Source: Flavobacteriaceae bacterium (GTDB lineage Bacteria; Bacteroidota; Bacteroidia; Flavobacteriales; Flavobacteriaceae). From it: a stretch of DNA of 64,000 nucleotides. How positions within the stretch are numbered: position 1 is the first letter of the stretch; every line of letters begins with the position of its first letter. A model generated the notes under the pieces. It was not told the DNA's origin, ran no database searches, and saw nothing but the letters and a program-made list of their open reading frames with translations. The stretch is taken from positions 26,618 through 90,617 of the forward strand of contig JABDNT010000013.1 in the NCBI GenBank assembly GCA_013043685.1, read 5' to 3'. Both the position numbers and the translations under genes were made by a program. Positions 26,684 through 35,150 of the stretch are shown here, piece after piece.

Positions 26684-28192
26684 TTAACGAATGAGCTGTT
26701 CAATACTTTTGAATAGCTCATTTTTTGAATACGGTTTTGGAAGAAAGGCGGAAGCGCCTGCCTTTAATACAGCATCCTGTTCTTCTTTCAGCGTGTTACC
26801 ACTTGCTATAAGAATTGGCAGATTCGCTATCCCATCTATTTCATGATTACGAATCTTCTTAATTAATCCAATAGCGTCTATATCCGGAAGTACAGATTTG
26901 AACATGATTAGATTATAACGATTATTCTTTAAAAGCTCAAAGGCGTGTTCGGAATTAATGGCCATTTCGATCACATAGCCTTTCTCATTATTCAGAAAGG
27001 TTTTCATCATTAGCATCTGGTTGGTCGTTTCATCTTCAACAATCAGTATCCGTTTGCTCATTAAAATACCGGTGCCCTTCGGAATGGTCTTTTTTTCACG
27101 GGATGAAGCCCGCACTTTGAATGGAAACATACAGGTGAATACAGTACCTTTTCCTTCCTCACTGGAAACTTGAACAGAACCCTTGAGAGATTCCGTTAGG
27201 TCCTTTACAATTTTCAATCCCAGCCCTTCTCCAAGCGGTTTTAGTTTATCCACTTGTAACTGAAAATACGTATCGAAGACCTTGTCGAGCTTATCATCCG
27301 GTATTCCGACGCCACTATCGGAAATAATTATTTGAATACCTGTGGTTGTTTTAGTCTTATTCACTGCCTTTACGTACAAGGCTATATGCCCGTCCTCAGT
27401 ATTTCTGAAAGCGTTCTCCAGTAAATTGAACAGTATCTGATTTAATCGTGCAGGATCCCCAATCAATTTTCTGGGAACATTACTATCGATCGACACATTG
27501 AATTCGACGAGATTATCGATATACTTTAATTTGAAATGATTGTGCAGATTGTTAACCAGGTGGCCTAGATTGAAATTAACGTCTTTAATGTCCAGCACAC
27601 CCCGTTCTATCTTCGATATATCCAGCATATCGTCCATAAGAATCTTCAGATGAGTGCCGGTCTTTTGCATAACCTTCAATGTCTCATTCTGGTCGTAGTC
27701 CAATCGGGTTTCTTTCAGTAATTCCATAAACCCAAGTAAATTGTTTAACGGATTTCGGATCTCATGATTAAGATTAGAGAGAAAGTTATTTTTAAATTCT
27801 TCCTTAGCCTCTAGCAATTGTTTTTCAAAGGCAAGCCTATTCTTCGCAATAGAGGCAACATTTTTTTCCTGCACCAGTGGCTGTGAGGCTTCGTAATGTT
27901 CGGTAAAGTCGAATAGTAACAGGTACAATTTCTTATCCTTCCGAAGAAAATCAACATCAACAATCCGGGGATTTGGAACAGTATCTACATTTACACAAGG
28001 GATCTTAAGCGAATCCTTAAGCGAGGACAACAAGGGAAGTACACCCTCAAAGAACGGATGTAAGTCTGAAATCGAGCTTCCTTCCGCAAGCTCGAAGATG
28101 GCATTATCGCTTTCTACGATAATTCCTTCATCATTTAATTCAACTTCCTGAATTCTTCGATCCGATATTTCGGTTTTTAGGTTTGCACCCAT
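26684..28192 (-). CDS. Hybrid histidine kinase with degenerate receiver domain
   Basis: The protein has 502 residues and no membrane segment. An N-terminal sensory domain (about 15-110) is paralogous to the separate 116-residue protein two genes upstream (shared LHPFF, PCVN, LLLFDFTEHY). A short coiled coil follows, then HisKA with H143 (NHEIRNPLNN) and HATPase with N box NLLENAFRN, G1 DSGVGIPDD and G2 GEGLGLKI. The C-terminal receiver (about 380-502) keeps the acidic pair (E386/D387), S464 and K486. Its phospho-acceptor position is K432 (YNLIMFKSVLPDID), so it should not be phosphorylated. The start lies 1 nt after the GTPase stop. Last gene of a five-gene cluster. Confidence 0.9.
   Translation of the reverse strand: MGANLKTEISDRRIQEVELNDEGIIVESDNAIFELAEGSSISDLHPFFEGVLPLLSSLKDSLKIPCVNVDTVPNPRIVDVDFLRKDKKLYLLLFDFTEHYEASQPLVQEKNVASIAKNRLAFEKQLLEAKEEFKNNFLSNLNHEIRNPLNNLLGFMELLKETRLDYDQNETLKVMQKTGTHLKILMDDMLDISKIERGVLDIKDVNFNLGHLVNNLHNHFKLKYIDNLVEFNVSIDSNVPRKLIGDPARLNQILFNLLENAFRNTEDGHIALYVKAVNKTKTTTGIQIIISDSGVGIPDDKLDKVFDTYFQLQVDKLKPLGEGLGLKIVKDLTESLKGSVQVSSEEGKGTVFTCMFPFKVRASSREKKTIPKGTGILMSKRILIVEDETTNQMLMMKTFLNNEKGYVIEMAINSEHAFELLKNNRYNLIMFKSVLPDIDAIGLIKKIRNHEIDGIANLPILIASGNTLKEEQDAVLKAGASAFLPKPYSKNELFKSIEQLIR
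26690..26726 (+). terminator. Terminator of the TerB-like gene, inside the 3' end of the kinase gene
   Basis: A 14-position stem (26690-26703 with 26709-26722, one mismatch), loop TACTT and six T residues. It lies 21 nt after the TerB stop and overlaps the last codons of the convergent histidine kinase gene. Confidence 0.8.
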
Positions 28193-28193
28193 A

Positions 28194-28679
28194 TTAAAGT
28201 GTTCGTTTTGCCAGGTCTAAAAAGAGGGCCTCTACATTGTCACCGGTTTTAGCACTTGTGAAATAACAAGACTCGAATTCGGGATCTTTAAAGAACTCTT
28301 TTGTGAATTCATCAGTAAAGAGATCCGATTTATTACCTACTAAACATACAGGAACCTGGTCATGGTGTTCCTGCAGAAAGGCCATTTCTTCTTCAATGCT
28401 CTCGTAAGTCTCCTGCCTGGTAATATCAAAAACATAAATAAAACCCTGAGTCCCCAACAGATAGGAACTGCGGGCTTTTTCAATAGAATTATTACCCTCT
28501 ATATCCCAAATAATAAGGGTTACGGGTTCGTCATTTACGATAACTTCTTTCTTTTTTACGTGCACTCCAACCGTGACCAGGTAATCCTCACTAAAGGCAC
28601 TATCAATATAGCGACGAACCAGACTGGTCTTTCCAACTCCAAAATGACCTAATAACACTATTTTCTTAACTGCTGCCAT
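28194..28679 (-). CDS. Ras-like (Rab/Arf-type) small GTPase
   Basis: The protein has 161 residues and is a complete small GTPase. G1 is GHFGVGKT (11-18), the G2 Thr is in LVTVGVH (T36), G3 is WDIEGNN (58-64), G4 is NKSD (116-119) and G5 is TSA (141-143). The G3 Gln that helps hydrolysis in Ras is Asn here (N64, or N63 depending on alignment), so intrinsic GTPase activity may be low. There is no C-terminal prenylation Cys or amphipathic anchor. Neighbours encode a longin/roadblock-like protein and a histidine kinase, so the natural reading is a signalling switch controlled by the longin-like partner. The function is unproven. Confidence 0.9.
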   Translation of the reverse strand: MAAVKKIVLLGHFGVGKTSLVRRYIDSAFSEDYLVTVGVHVKKKEVIVNDEPVTLIIWDIEGNNSIEKARSSYLLGTQGFIYVFDITRQETYESIEEEMAFLQEHHDQVPVCLVGNKSDLFTDEFTKEFFKDPEFESCYFTSAKTGDNVEALFLDLAKRTL

Positions 28680-28755
28680 ACCTCTTTGCTCAATGGTTAG
28701 ATTTCTACATACTTGCTAAGGGGAGTATGTATTTACAAAGAGAAGAAAAAAGTAA

Positions 28756-29106
28756 CTATGATTTAAATTTTTCTCCCTTTATTTTTTGAATTTTTTCCTG
28801 CATTTCCCTGTAATGATCAGAATAATTGAATAATAGAACAGCCATAAAATCTTTTTCCTTCTTAATTATAACATCGCAATAATAGTTTCTTTCTCCAAGC
28901 AATAAGTTTATACAAGGAAAAGTAAAATAAATATTATTTCCATTCAATATCGATAATTCAAGACTTTGAAAGAAGGGATGCAATTGAAAGATATTATCAC
29001 CGGGCTCTATAGGATAAATGGCGTTATTGGAGATCGAAACTGTACCATCGAAACTGGCAATGATCTCTTGCATTTTGTTAATGTAAATGGTCTCCCCAGA
29101 TAACAT
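28756..29106 (-). CDS. Stand-alone sensory domain, paralogous to the kinase N terminus
   Basis: The protein has 116 residues and is soluble. Along about residues 15-100 it shares a spaced set of residues with the N terminus of the hybrid kinase: NAI, G-x2-I-x2-LHPFF, FPC[IV]N, and a LLF[ND][YF][ST][DE]HY strand followed by a charged helix. The mixed alpha/beta pattern would suit a PAS-like fold, but I cannot name a family. It may compete with, or dimerise with, the kinase domain. It lies between the longin-like gene and the GTPase gene on the same strand. Confidence 0.75.
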   Translation of the reverse strand: MLSGETIYINKMQEIIASFDGTVSISNNAIYPIEPGDNIFQLHPFFQSLELSILNGNNIYFTFPCINLLLGERNYYCDVIIKKEKDFMAVLLFNYSDHYREMQEKIQKIKGEKFKS

Positions 29107-29179
29107 ACATTAGAAAAATTAGCCATTAAATGGCAGGTAAATTCTTACAAGTATACAAAAAATGGTTATTATCCGGGTA

Positions 29180-30001
29180 CTATTGATGCTCCTTCATATG
29201 TATAGCAAGAATATCGTCCACTGCTTCCCTGGATAGAGAAGTAATCTTTGAAGTAAGTTTTTTCGATAACTCGAGCAGATCATTCTCGAGATGACTTTCA
29301 AAACTTCGGGTATAATTCCCGGAGACAACAACCGCTATGTAGTAAGAGAAGAAATTCTGAATATGAATAGTATACAATTCGTATTCTATTGCTTCTAGAT
29401 TCTGCGCCCCGCCGGAAAACGCATCTTCAACAAAGCTTTTAATGGCGGTGAGCATACCTGAAACCATATCTTTATCCATGGTCTCTGTTGTACTGTGATT
29501 CCCCAGTAGCAACCCTGAACCTTTCTCTATGATAAATATCTCATCGACAACAGGTTTATTGGTCTCCGCCAGGATCATATCACTTTCCTTTACGCCGGTA
29601 AATGTTGAGCGAACCTTTCGTTTGACTTTAGCGAAGGAAAATGTTTTGTTTACCTTTTGATTTATTCTTTCTGAAAGCAGTTTTATTTCATTTTGAATAT
29701 ACCTTTTTATCATTTTACCCATAATGGGATATAATGCCTCCACGACCTGGTCTCTGGAGTTTTCAATCTGGTCTTTCAGTGTTTTAGTAATAGTTGGTCC
29801 AAGAGTTATGGGAATATCTGAGATAAATTCATCCAATCGCTTTTCGATGATAGGATCTACTTTTTTTGATAATTTCTCCCGTTTGTCCAGGGTTTCAGAA
29901 ATGGTATCGAGGCGTTGCGAAACAGCGCGGGCAACCTCCCTGTCATCTATCAACAGGATTTCCCGAAGCAACTTTAATTTGTTCTCGTCCTCCTTTACCA
30001 T
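29180..30001 (-). CDS. Coiled-coil protein with C-terminal longin/roadblock-like domain
   Basis: The protein has 273 residues. Residues 5-135 are helical and highly charged (LLREILLIDDREVARAVSQRL, then EALYPIMGKMIKRYIQNEI). A basic segment KVKRKVRSTFTGVKESDMIL leads into an alpha/beta domain (about 150-235) with strand DEIFIIEKGSGLLLGNHS, helix DMVSGMLTAIKSFVEDAF and strand YYIAVVVSGNY. This matches, from memory, the region before the OmpA domain in large cyanobacterial and proteobacterial OmpA-family proteins. Its C-terminal part looks like the longin/roadblock folds that regulate small GTPases. No OmpA domain or membrane segment is present here. Fold call is inference. Confidence 0.7.
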   Translation of the reverse strand: MVKEDENKLKLLREILLIDDREVARAVSQRLDTISETLDKREKLSKKVDPIIEKRLDEFISDIPITLGPTITKTLKDQIENSRDQVVEALYPIMGKMIKRYIQNEIKLLSERINQKVNKTFSFAKVKRKVRSTFTGVKESDMILAETNKPVVDEIFIIEKGSGLLLGNHSTTETMDKDMVSGMLTAIKSFVEDAFSGGAQNLEAIEYELYTIHIQNFFSYYIAVVVSGNYTRSFESHLENDLLELSKKLTSKITSLSREAVDDILAIHMKEHQ

Positions 30002-30026
30002 TCTTAGTCTCTAAGTGTAAATTGTT

Positions 30027-30377
30027 TTAAGAGCTAATTTTTTCGCCTAAACTAATAAGAAGTTTTCCCAGTTCCTTGCGATCTACTTTCTGTTCAGTCA
30101 GTGTTTCAGCCTTGGCATTTAGCGCGTCCTCAAGATCAGTTATCCTAATGTTCACATCGGTACTCAAGGAATCTATAGATTGCATGAGTTCGTTCCGCAC
30201 CTCATCGATATTGTCTTCAAGAATTTTCTTCTTCTTATCAAGATCCTTTTTTAAAGTATCAAATGCACTATCATATTGTTCGATATTCTCCCCGAAAATG
30301 AGATTCTTTATTGCTTCAATCTTTGAGGAAGAATCTAAATTTTCATTATTGCTATTTGGTGTTGTTTTCTTTGCCAT
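30027..30377 (-). CDS. Small coiled-coil protein at the head of the GTPase cluster
   Basis: The protein has 116 residues. After a polar Asn/Ser-rich start, IKNLIFGENIEQYDSAFDTL (about 25-44) is followed by a long heptad-like helix rich in Lys, Glu, Asp and Leu (about 45-115). The segment resembles the beginning of OmpA-family fused proteins in other phyla, which would place it as a split-off N-terminal part of the next protein. It is 25 nt upstream of that gene. It starts 56 nt after the fbp stop, so the cluster could be read from its own promoter or through fbp. Confidence 0.7.
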   Translation of the reverse strand: MAKKTTPNSNNENLDSSSKIEAIKNLIFGENIEQYDSAFDTLKKDLDKKKKILEDNIDEVRNELMQSIDSLSTDVNIRITDLEDALNAKAETLTEQKVDRKELGKLLISLGEKISS

Positions 30378-30433
30378 GGTGGGTTCAATATTTAACTATC
30401 GGATAAATTTATAAAAAATTGACTTTAAAAGTT

Positions 30434-31453
30434 CTATGTTTTCTGGCTTTCTGCGTTCTGCATAAACTCTTCAGCCTTCAAAACCATGTTCCTGCTACCG
30501 CAGATAAATGGCACTCTTTGGTGAAGTTCTGTAGGTTCAATATCAAGTATTCTCTGAAATCCGTCACTGGCCAGACCTCCTGCCTGTTCTGCAATAAACG
30601 CTACAGGATTGCACTCGTATAGCAGTCTTAGTTTTCCTTCGGGATTCTTAGCTGTATTTGGATAGATATAAATTCCTCCCTTGATCATATTACGATGGAT
30701 ATCGGACACTAATGAGCCTATGTAACGCGACGTATACGGACGATTGCCTTCTTCTTCCTGACAGAATTTTATATAGTCCTTAACCCCTTGCGGGAAGTGG
30801 ACATAGTTGCCTTCATTTACCGAATATATAGTCCCGTCTTCCGGGAATTTCATATTGGGGTGAGAATGATAGTACGTACCAATCGCCGGGTTAAGTGTAA
30901 ATCCATTTACACCATGTCCGGTTGTGTAAACGATCATGGTAGAAGTACCGTAAATAATATAACCTGCGGCCACCTGTTTACTGCCCGGCTGCAAAAAATC
31001 TTCAAGTGTAACAGGAGTTCCGGATGGGGTGATACGACGATAAATTGAAAAAATGGTCCCTACCGAAACATTTACGTCAATATTGGACGAGCCATCCAAT
31101 GGATCGATAAGCACTACATATTTGTTGTCATGATTCTGATTTCTTCCCTTGATCGTGATATAATGGTCTTCCTCTTCACTCGCGATACCACAAACAATTT
31201 CACGATTGGTCAAAGTTTTTATGAATGCTTCATTCGCGTAAACATCCAATTTCTGCTGACTTTCACCCTGGATGTTCGTATCGCCGGCAGCACCAAGAAT
31301 ATCAACAAGCCCTGCCTTGTTCACTTCGTGATTTACAACTTTCGCAGCGAGCCTGATCGAATTTATGAGACGGGACAATTCTCCTGAAGAATATTTGAAT
31401 TCCCCCTGATTTTCTATAATGAATTCCCCTAGGGTTTGGTTTTTTTGTGGCAT
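30434..31453 (-). CDS. fbp: Fructose-1,6-bisphosphatase, class I
   Basis: The gluconeogenic phosphatase, 339 residues. Metal-binding residues are seen in IASEEED (about 90-96) and the signature [23 protein letters not shown] (116-138). The substrate region [24 protein letters not shown] and the C-terminal [13 protein letters not shown] are standard. The length is normal. It diverges from the GNAT-aspartate kinase pair, and the gap contains a 9-bp inverted repeat. Confidence 0.97.
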   Translation of the reverse strand: MPQKNQTLGEFIIENQGEFKYSSGELSRLINSIRLAAKVVNHEVNKAGLVDILGAAGDTNIQGESQQKLDVYANEAFIKTLTNREIVCGIASEEEDHYITIKGRNQNHDNKYVVLIDPLDGSSNIDVNVSVGTIFSIYRRITPSGTPVTLEDFLQPGSKQVAAGYIIYGTSTMIVYTTGHGVNGFTLNPAIGTYYHSHPNMKFPEDGTIYSVNEGNYVHFPQGVKDYIKFCQEEEGNRPYTSRYIGSLVSDIHRNMIKGGIYIYPNTAKNPEGKLRLLYECNPVAFIAEQAGGLASDGFQRILDIEPTELHQRVPFICGSRNMVLKAEEFMQNAESQKT

Positions 31454-31480
31454 CGTGGTTAAGGTGTTGTAGATTTAGGG

Positions 31481-31518
31481 CAAATATCGTGATTTTTGGA
31501 AAATTGAACCGATATTTG
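31481..31518. promoter_or_regulatory. Inverted repeat CAAATATCG/CGATATTTG between fbp and GNAT genes
   Basis: A perfect 9-bp inverted repeat (31481-31489 and 31510-31518) separated by 20 bp. Each arm contains GATATTTG, one mismatch from the TAnnTTTG -7 box, pointing outward to its own gene. It fits a pair of divergent promoters or a shared operator. Confidence 0.4.
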
Positions 31519-31534
31519 TCGGTAAACTAAAACA

Positions 31535-32017
31535 ATGGAGCTGCTAATCCGAAATGCCATTAAGGAAGATATGTCCTCTGTACTGAAACTCATAGTAGAA
31601 TTGGCAGTCTTTGAAAAGGAACCCGACGCTGTGGAAATCTCTGAAGAAGACCTGATTGTAGCTGGTTTTGGTGATGACAAACAATTCGACTGTTTCGTCG
31701 CCGAAGCAGATGGTGAAATAGTTGGGATGGCATTGGTATATTTCCGGTTTTCCACCTGGAAAGGACGAACAGTTCACCTGGAAGATCTGGTGGTAAAGGA
31801 AAAAATGCGTGGTAAAGGTGTTGGTAAAGCCTTGTATAGAAGAGTAATGGAATATGCTGCTGAACAGGGAGTTAAGCGTGTAAATTGGGTGGTTTTGGAT
31901 TGGAATAAACCGGCTATCGATTTTTATGAACAAACAGGAGCAACCATACTTAGTAGTTGGTGGCAGGTAGAAATGGAGGAATTGGCACTAAAGAAATTTA
32001 TCGAACAAAAAGAATGA
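31535..32017 (+). CDS. GNAT N-acetyltransferase (diamine acetyltransferase-like)
   Basis: The protein has 160 residues and one GNAT domain. Motif D/A runs VHLEDLVVKEKMRGKGVGKALYRRVMEYA, with the acetyl-CoA pyrophosphate loop R/Q-x2-G-x-G/A as RGKGVG. Motif B is WVVLDWNKPAIDFYEQTGA. The overall pattern, including ...DWN.PA..FY...GA, is that of the SSAT/diamine acetyltransferase group, so polyamines or thialysine are candidate acceptors. The stop overlaps the aspartate kinase start (ATGA), so the two are coupled. Confidence 0.88.
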   Translation: MELLIRNAIKEDMSSVLKLIVELAVFEKEPDAVEISEEDLIVAGFGDDKQFDCFVAEADGEIVGMALVYFRFSTWKGRTVHLEDLVVKEKMRGKGVGKALYRRVMEYAAEQGVKRVNWVVLDWNKPAIDFYEQTGATILSSWWQVEMEELALKKFIEQKE

Positions 32018-33270
32018 AGGTATTTAAATTTGGAGGCGCGTCCGTTAAAGATGCTACCGGGGTTCGCAACCTGAAAAAAGTTGTCGACACTACCGGAGAA
32101 AAAGATCTGGTGGTGGTTGTTTCAGCCATGGGGAAGATGACGAATCATCTGGAAAAGGTGGTCGACGCCTATCTGGCGAAAGACAAAGGTCTGTCGCTTC
32201 TAATCTCTGAATTCCGGGAATATCATCAGAAGATTCTGGGGGAACTATTTCCTGTCACAGGACATCCCGTCTATGCAAAAGTTCAAAAGCTCGATACGAA
32301 ACTCGTAAATTTTTTAGAAACCAACAGGTCTTCACAACATGCCTTTGTGTACGACCAGGTTGTATGTTATGGCGAATTAGTCTCCACGCTCATTATTTCT
32401 GAATTCCTTCAGGAGGAAGGTACCGAGAATACATGGCTGGATGTTAGAAGTTGTATCGTAACCAATGCCAATTTTCGTGATGCCAAGGTGGATTGGGAAA
32501 ATACACAAAAACATATCACAGATAGTGTTTCACACACCGGAATAACAGTCACCCAGGGGTTTTTAGGATCGGAAGAAGAGAATAATTTCACTACTACTCT
32601 CGGGCGTGAGGGGAGTGACTATACAGCCGCGATATTTGCCTATTGTCTCAATGCCGAATGTGTGATCATATGGAAAGATGTACCCGGTGTATTGAATGCG
32701 GACCCGCGGTACTTTGGCAATACTAAATTGTTACACAATATTTCATACGAAGAAGCTATCGAACTTGCATTTTACGGGGCATCCGTAATTCATCCGAAAA
32801 CACTTCAACCATTGCAACGAAAGGAAATCCCACTCTTTGTTAAATCGTTTATGAATCCCGGGAACGCCGGAACTTGTGTGGGTAAGGGAGTCACCCTGAA
32901 TCCGGAAACTTCCTGCTTTATCCTTAAAAGAGATCAGGTATTGATTTCCTTATCATCACTGGACTTCAGTTTTATGATGGAAGATAATATAAGCGATGTG
33001 TTCCGGTGGCTGCACGAGTATAAAATGAAAGTGGAACTTATGCAAAATTCTGCAATTAGTTTTTCCGTGTGTGTGGACAACAGGTTCAATAGACTGGACG
33101 CTCTTTTGGCTAAGCTTAGAGAGCGATTCAGTGTTAGATGGAATGAGGGAGTAACACTATATACAATTCGCCACGCGAGGCCTTCCGAAATTGACTCCTT
33201 AATGGAGAACAAGGAAGTGCTGTTAAAACAGGAAAGCCGTGACACCGTGCAAGTTATAGTTCGGGAATAA
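32014..33270 (+). CDS. Aspartate kinase
   Basis: Catalyses the first step of the Asp-derived amino acid and diaminopimelate pathway. The protein has 418 residues from the ATG that overlaps the GNAT stop. KFGGASVKD (4-12) is the amino acid kinase start, and FTTTLGREGSDYTAAIFAYCLNAE and IWKDVPGVLNADPRYF follow. A C-terminal ACT region is present (LISLSSLDFSFMMEDNI..., SFSVCVDNRFNRLD). It is monofunctional, with no homoserine dehydrogenase domain. The ACT region suggests feedback by an amino acid, but the effector cannot be read. Confidence 0.94.
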   Translation: MKVFKFGGASVKDATGVRNLKKVVDTTGEKDLVVVVSAMGKMTNHLEKVVDAYLAKDKGLSLLISEFREYHQKILGELFPVTGHPVYAKVQKLDTKLVNFLETNRSSQHAFVYDQVVCYGELVSTLIISEFLQEEGTENTWLDVRSCIVTNANFRDAKVDWENTQKHITDSVSHTGITVTQGFLGSEEENNFTTTLGREGSDYTAAIFAYCLNAECVIIWKDVPGVLNADPRYFGNTKLLHNISYEEAIELAFYGASVIHPKTLQPLQRKEIPLFVKSFMNPGNAGTCVGKGVTLNPETSCFILKRDQVLISLSSLDFSFMMEDNISDVFRWLHEYKMKVELMQNSAISFSVCVDNRFNRLDALLAKLRERFSVRWNEGVTLYTIRHARPSEIDSLMENKEVLLKQESRDTVQVIVRE

Positions 33271-33285
33271 CTGCTGTTGTTTCGC

Positions 33286-33293
33286 TATATTTG
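33286..33293 (+). promoter_or_regulatory. -7 element of the OlsF-like gene
   Basis: TATATTTG, a perfect TAnnTTTG, 45 nt before the ATG at 33339 and 15 nt after the aspartate kinase stop. Confidence 0.5.
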
Positions 33294-33338
33294 TGTTCTC
33301 GGCTGTATAACCGGAAGATTAAAAACAACCAATAAACC

Positions 33339-35150
33339 ATGGGATTAGTTAATGCCAAAGAAGTAGCGAAAGCTATTAATGTCGATAAATTCGGCTTCAT
33401 TGGTACTTTCATGGGTTGGACATTGATGAAGATGCTGAAGATCGACACGATGAATAAGATCTACGATCGAAACAAACATCTCAACGACCTTGAATTCATC
33501 AATGCACTACTGGATGAGTTTGAGATCAATTTCGAAATTCCGGAAGAGGACCTCAAGCGAATTCCTAAAAACGGATCGTTCATTACCATTAGTAATCATC
33601 CGTTAGGAGGTATAGACGGTATCTTATTGCTAAAATTACTTTTGGAACATCGGTCCGATTTCAAGATCATAGCAAATTTTCTGTTACATCGAATTCTACC
33701 TTTGAAACCTTATGTGATGCCTGTAAATCCCTTTGAGGATCGGAAGGATGTTAAGTCCAGTGTGATGGGGTTCAAAAATGCCCTGTCGCATCTGAAAGAT
33801 GGCCATCCCCTGGGAATTTTCCCAGCCGGTGAGGTTTCTACATATCGTGATGGGAAACTTGTTGTAGACAAGCCCTGGGAAGTAGCGGCGATGAAGCTTA
33901 TTAAAAAAGCGGAAGTTCCGGTACTCCCAATTTATTTCCATGCCAAGAACAGTAAAATGTTCTATCGGATGGCGAAGTTTAACGACACGTTTCGTACGGC
34001 GAAGCTTCCTTCGGAATTATTGACTCAGAAGGAACGATTAATAAAAGTACGAATTGGTAATCCTATTTCGGTTTCAGATCAGGCCGAACATGAAGGCCTG
34101 GATGAGTTCACAGAATTCCTTCGGAAGAAAACCTATGTGTTGGCCAATCCTTTTCAGAAGAAAAAACGATTGGAAAATATCCCTAAAACGCTAAAAATTC
34201 CAAAGGCACCTAAAAAAATTGCGGGAGCAGTATCCATCGAAATGATGGAAACAGAGATTGAACTGCTTCGCAGGGAGGATAAGCGCTTGTTGCAAAGTAA
34301 GAATTACGAGGTCTTTTTGGCACCGGCACAACTTATCCCGAACATACTTCAGGAAATAGGCCGGTTACGGGAAATTACTTTTCGCGAAGTAGGAGAGGGC
34401 ACAAACAATCCCACCGATCTTGATAAATTCGATAGTTATTACCATCATATGTTCCTGTGGGATGGTGATGCAAAGAAGATAGTTGGTGCCTACAGAATGG
34501 GACTTGGGTCGAAGATATTTCCTCAATTCGGAATAGACGGATTCTATCTTCAGGATCTTTTTCGATTCGAGTCTGAATTATATCCTATGATGGAGCAATC
34601 CATAGAAATGGGAAGAGCTTTCATCATCAACGAATACCAGCAGCGGCCCATGCCATTATTCCTGTTATGGAAAGGAATAGTGCATACCACACTTCGCTTC
34701 CCTGAACATAAATTCCTAATTGGTGGAGTGAGTATCAGCAATAAATTCTCTGAATTCTCAAAGTCGCTGATGATAGAGTTCATGAAATCCAATTATTACG
34801 ATCCCTATGTCGCTCAGTATATCAATCCGAAGAAGGAGTTCAAGGTAAAGCTGAAAGATGCCGATAAAGACTTCATATTCGATGAGACCGAAGCCGACCT
34901 CAATAAGTTTGATAAGCTTATAGATGAAGTCGAGCCCGGAAGTTTGAGACTCCCGGTCCTTATTAAGAAGTATATCAAGCAGAATGCCAAAGTAGTGGCG
35001 TTTAATGTGGATCCCATGTTCAATAACGCAGTGGATGGCCTGATGTACATCCGTATCGCCGATCTACCCGAAAGTACCGTAAAACCTGTTATGGAAGAGT
35101 TCCAGGCAGAGTTGGAAAAGAAATATTTAAGTAAAGATGAAGAAGAATAA
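33339..35150 (+). CDS. olsF: Bifunctional aminolipid (ornithine lipid) acyltransferase
   Basis: The protein has 603 residues. The N half (about 1-270) is a PlsC/OlsA-like O-acyltransferase with catalytic NHPLGGIDG (His87, Asp93) and IFPAGEVSTYRDG. The C half (about 300-520) is a GNAT-like OlsB/hemolysin N-acyltransferase (REITFREVGEG, GAYRMGLGSKIF, SIEMGRAFIINEYQQRPMPLFLLWKGI). Known OlsF proteins (Serratia, Flavobacterium johnsoniae) have this two-domain order and make ornithine lipid from the amino acid and two acyl chains. Ornithine versus glycine/other amino head group is not decided by sequence. The membrane face is the cytoplasmic leaflet. Confidence 0.85.
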   Translation: MGLVNAKEVAKAINVDKFGFIGTFMGWTLMKMLKIDTMNKIYDRNKHLNDLEFINALLDEFEINFEIPEEDLKRIPKNGSFITISNHPLGGIDGILLLKLLLEHRSDFKIIANFLLHRILPLKPYVMPVNPFEDRKDVKSSVMGFKNALSHLKDGHPLGIFPAGEVSTYRDGKLVVDKPWEVAAMKLIKKAEVPVLPIYFHAKNSKMFYRMAKFNDTFRTAKLPSELLTQKERLIKVRIGNPISVSDQAEHEGLDEFTEFLRKKTYVLANPFQKKKRLENIPKTLKIPKAPKKIAGAVSIEMMETEIELLRREDKRLLQSKNYEVFLAPAQLIPNILQEIGRLREITFREVGEGTNNPTDLDKFDSYYHHMFLWDGDAKKIVGAYRMGLGSKIFPQFGIDGFYLQDLFRFESELYPMMEQSIEMGRAFIINEYQQRPMPLFLLWKGIVHTTLRFPEHKFLIGGVSISNKFSEFSKSLMIEFMKSNYYDPYVAQYINPKKEFKVKLKDADKDFIFDETEADLNKFDKLIDEVEPGSLRLPVLIKKYIKQNAKVVAFNVDPMFNNAVDGLMYIRIADLPESTVKPVMEEFQAELEKKYLSKDEEE

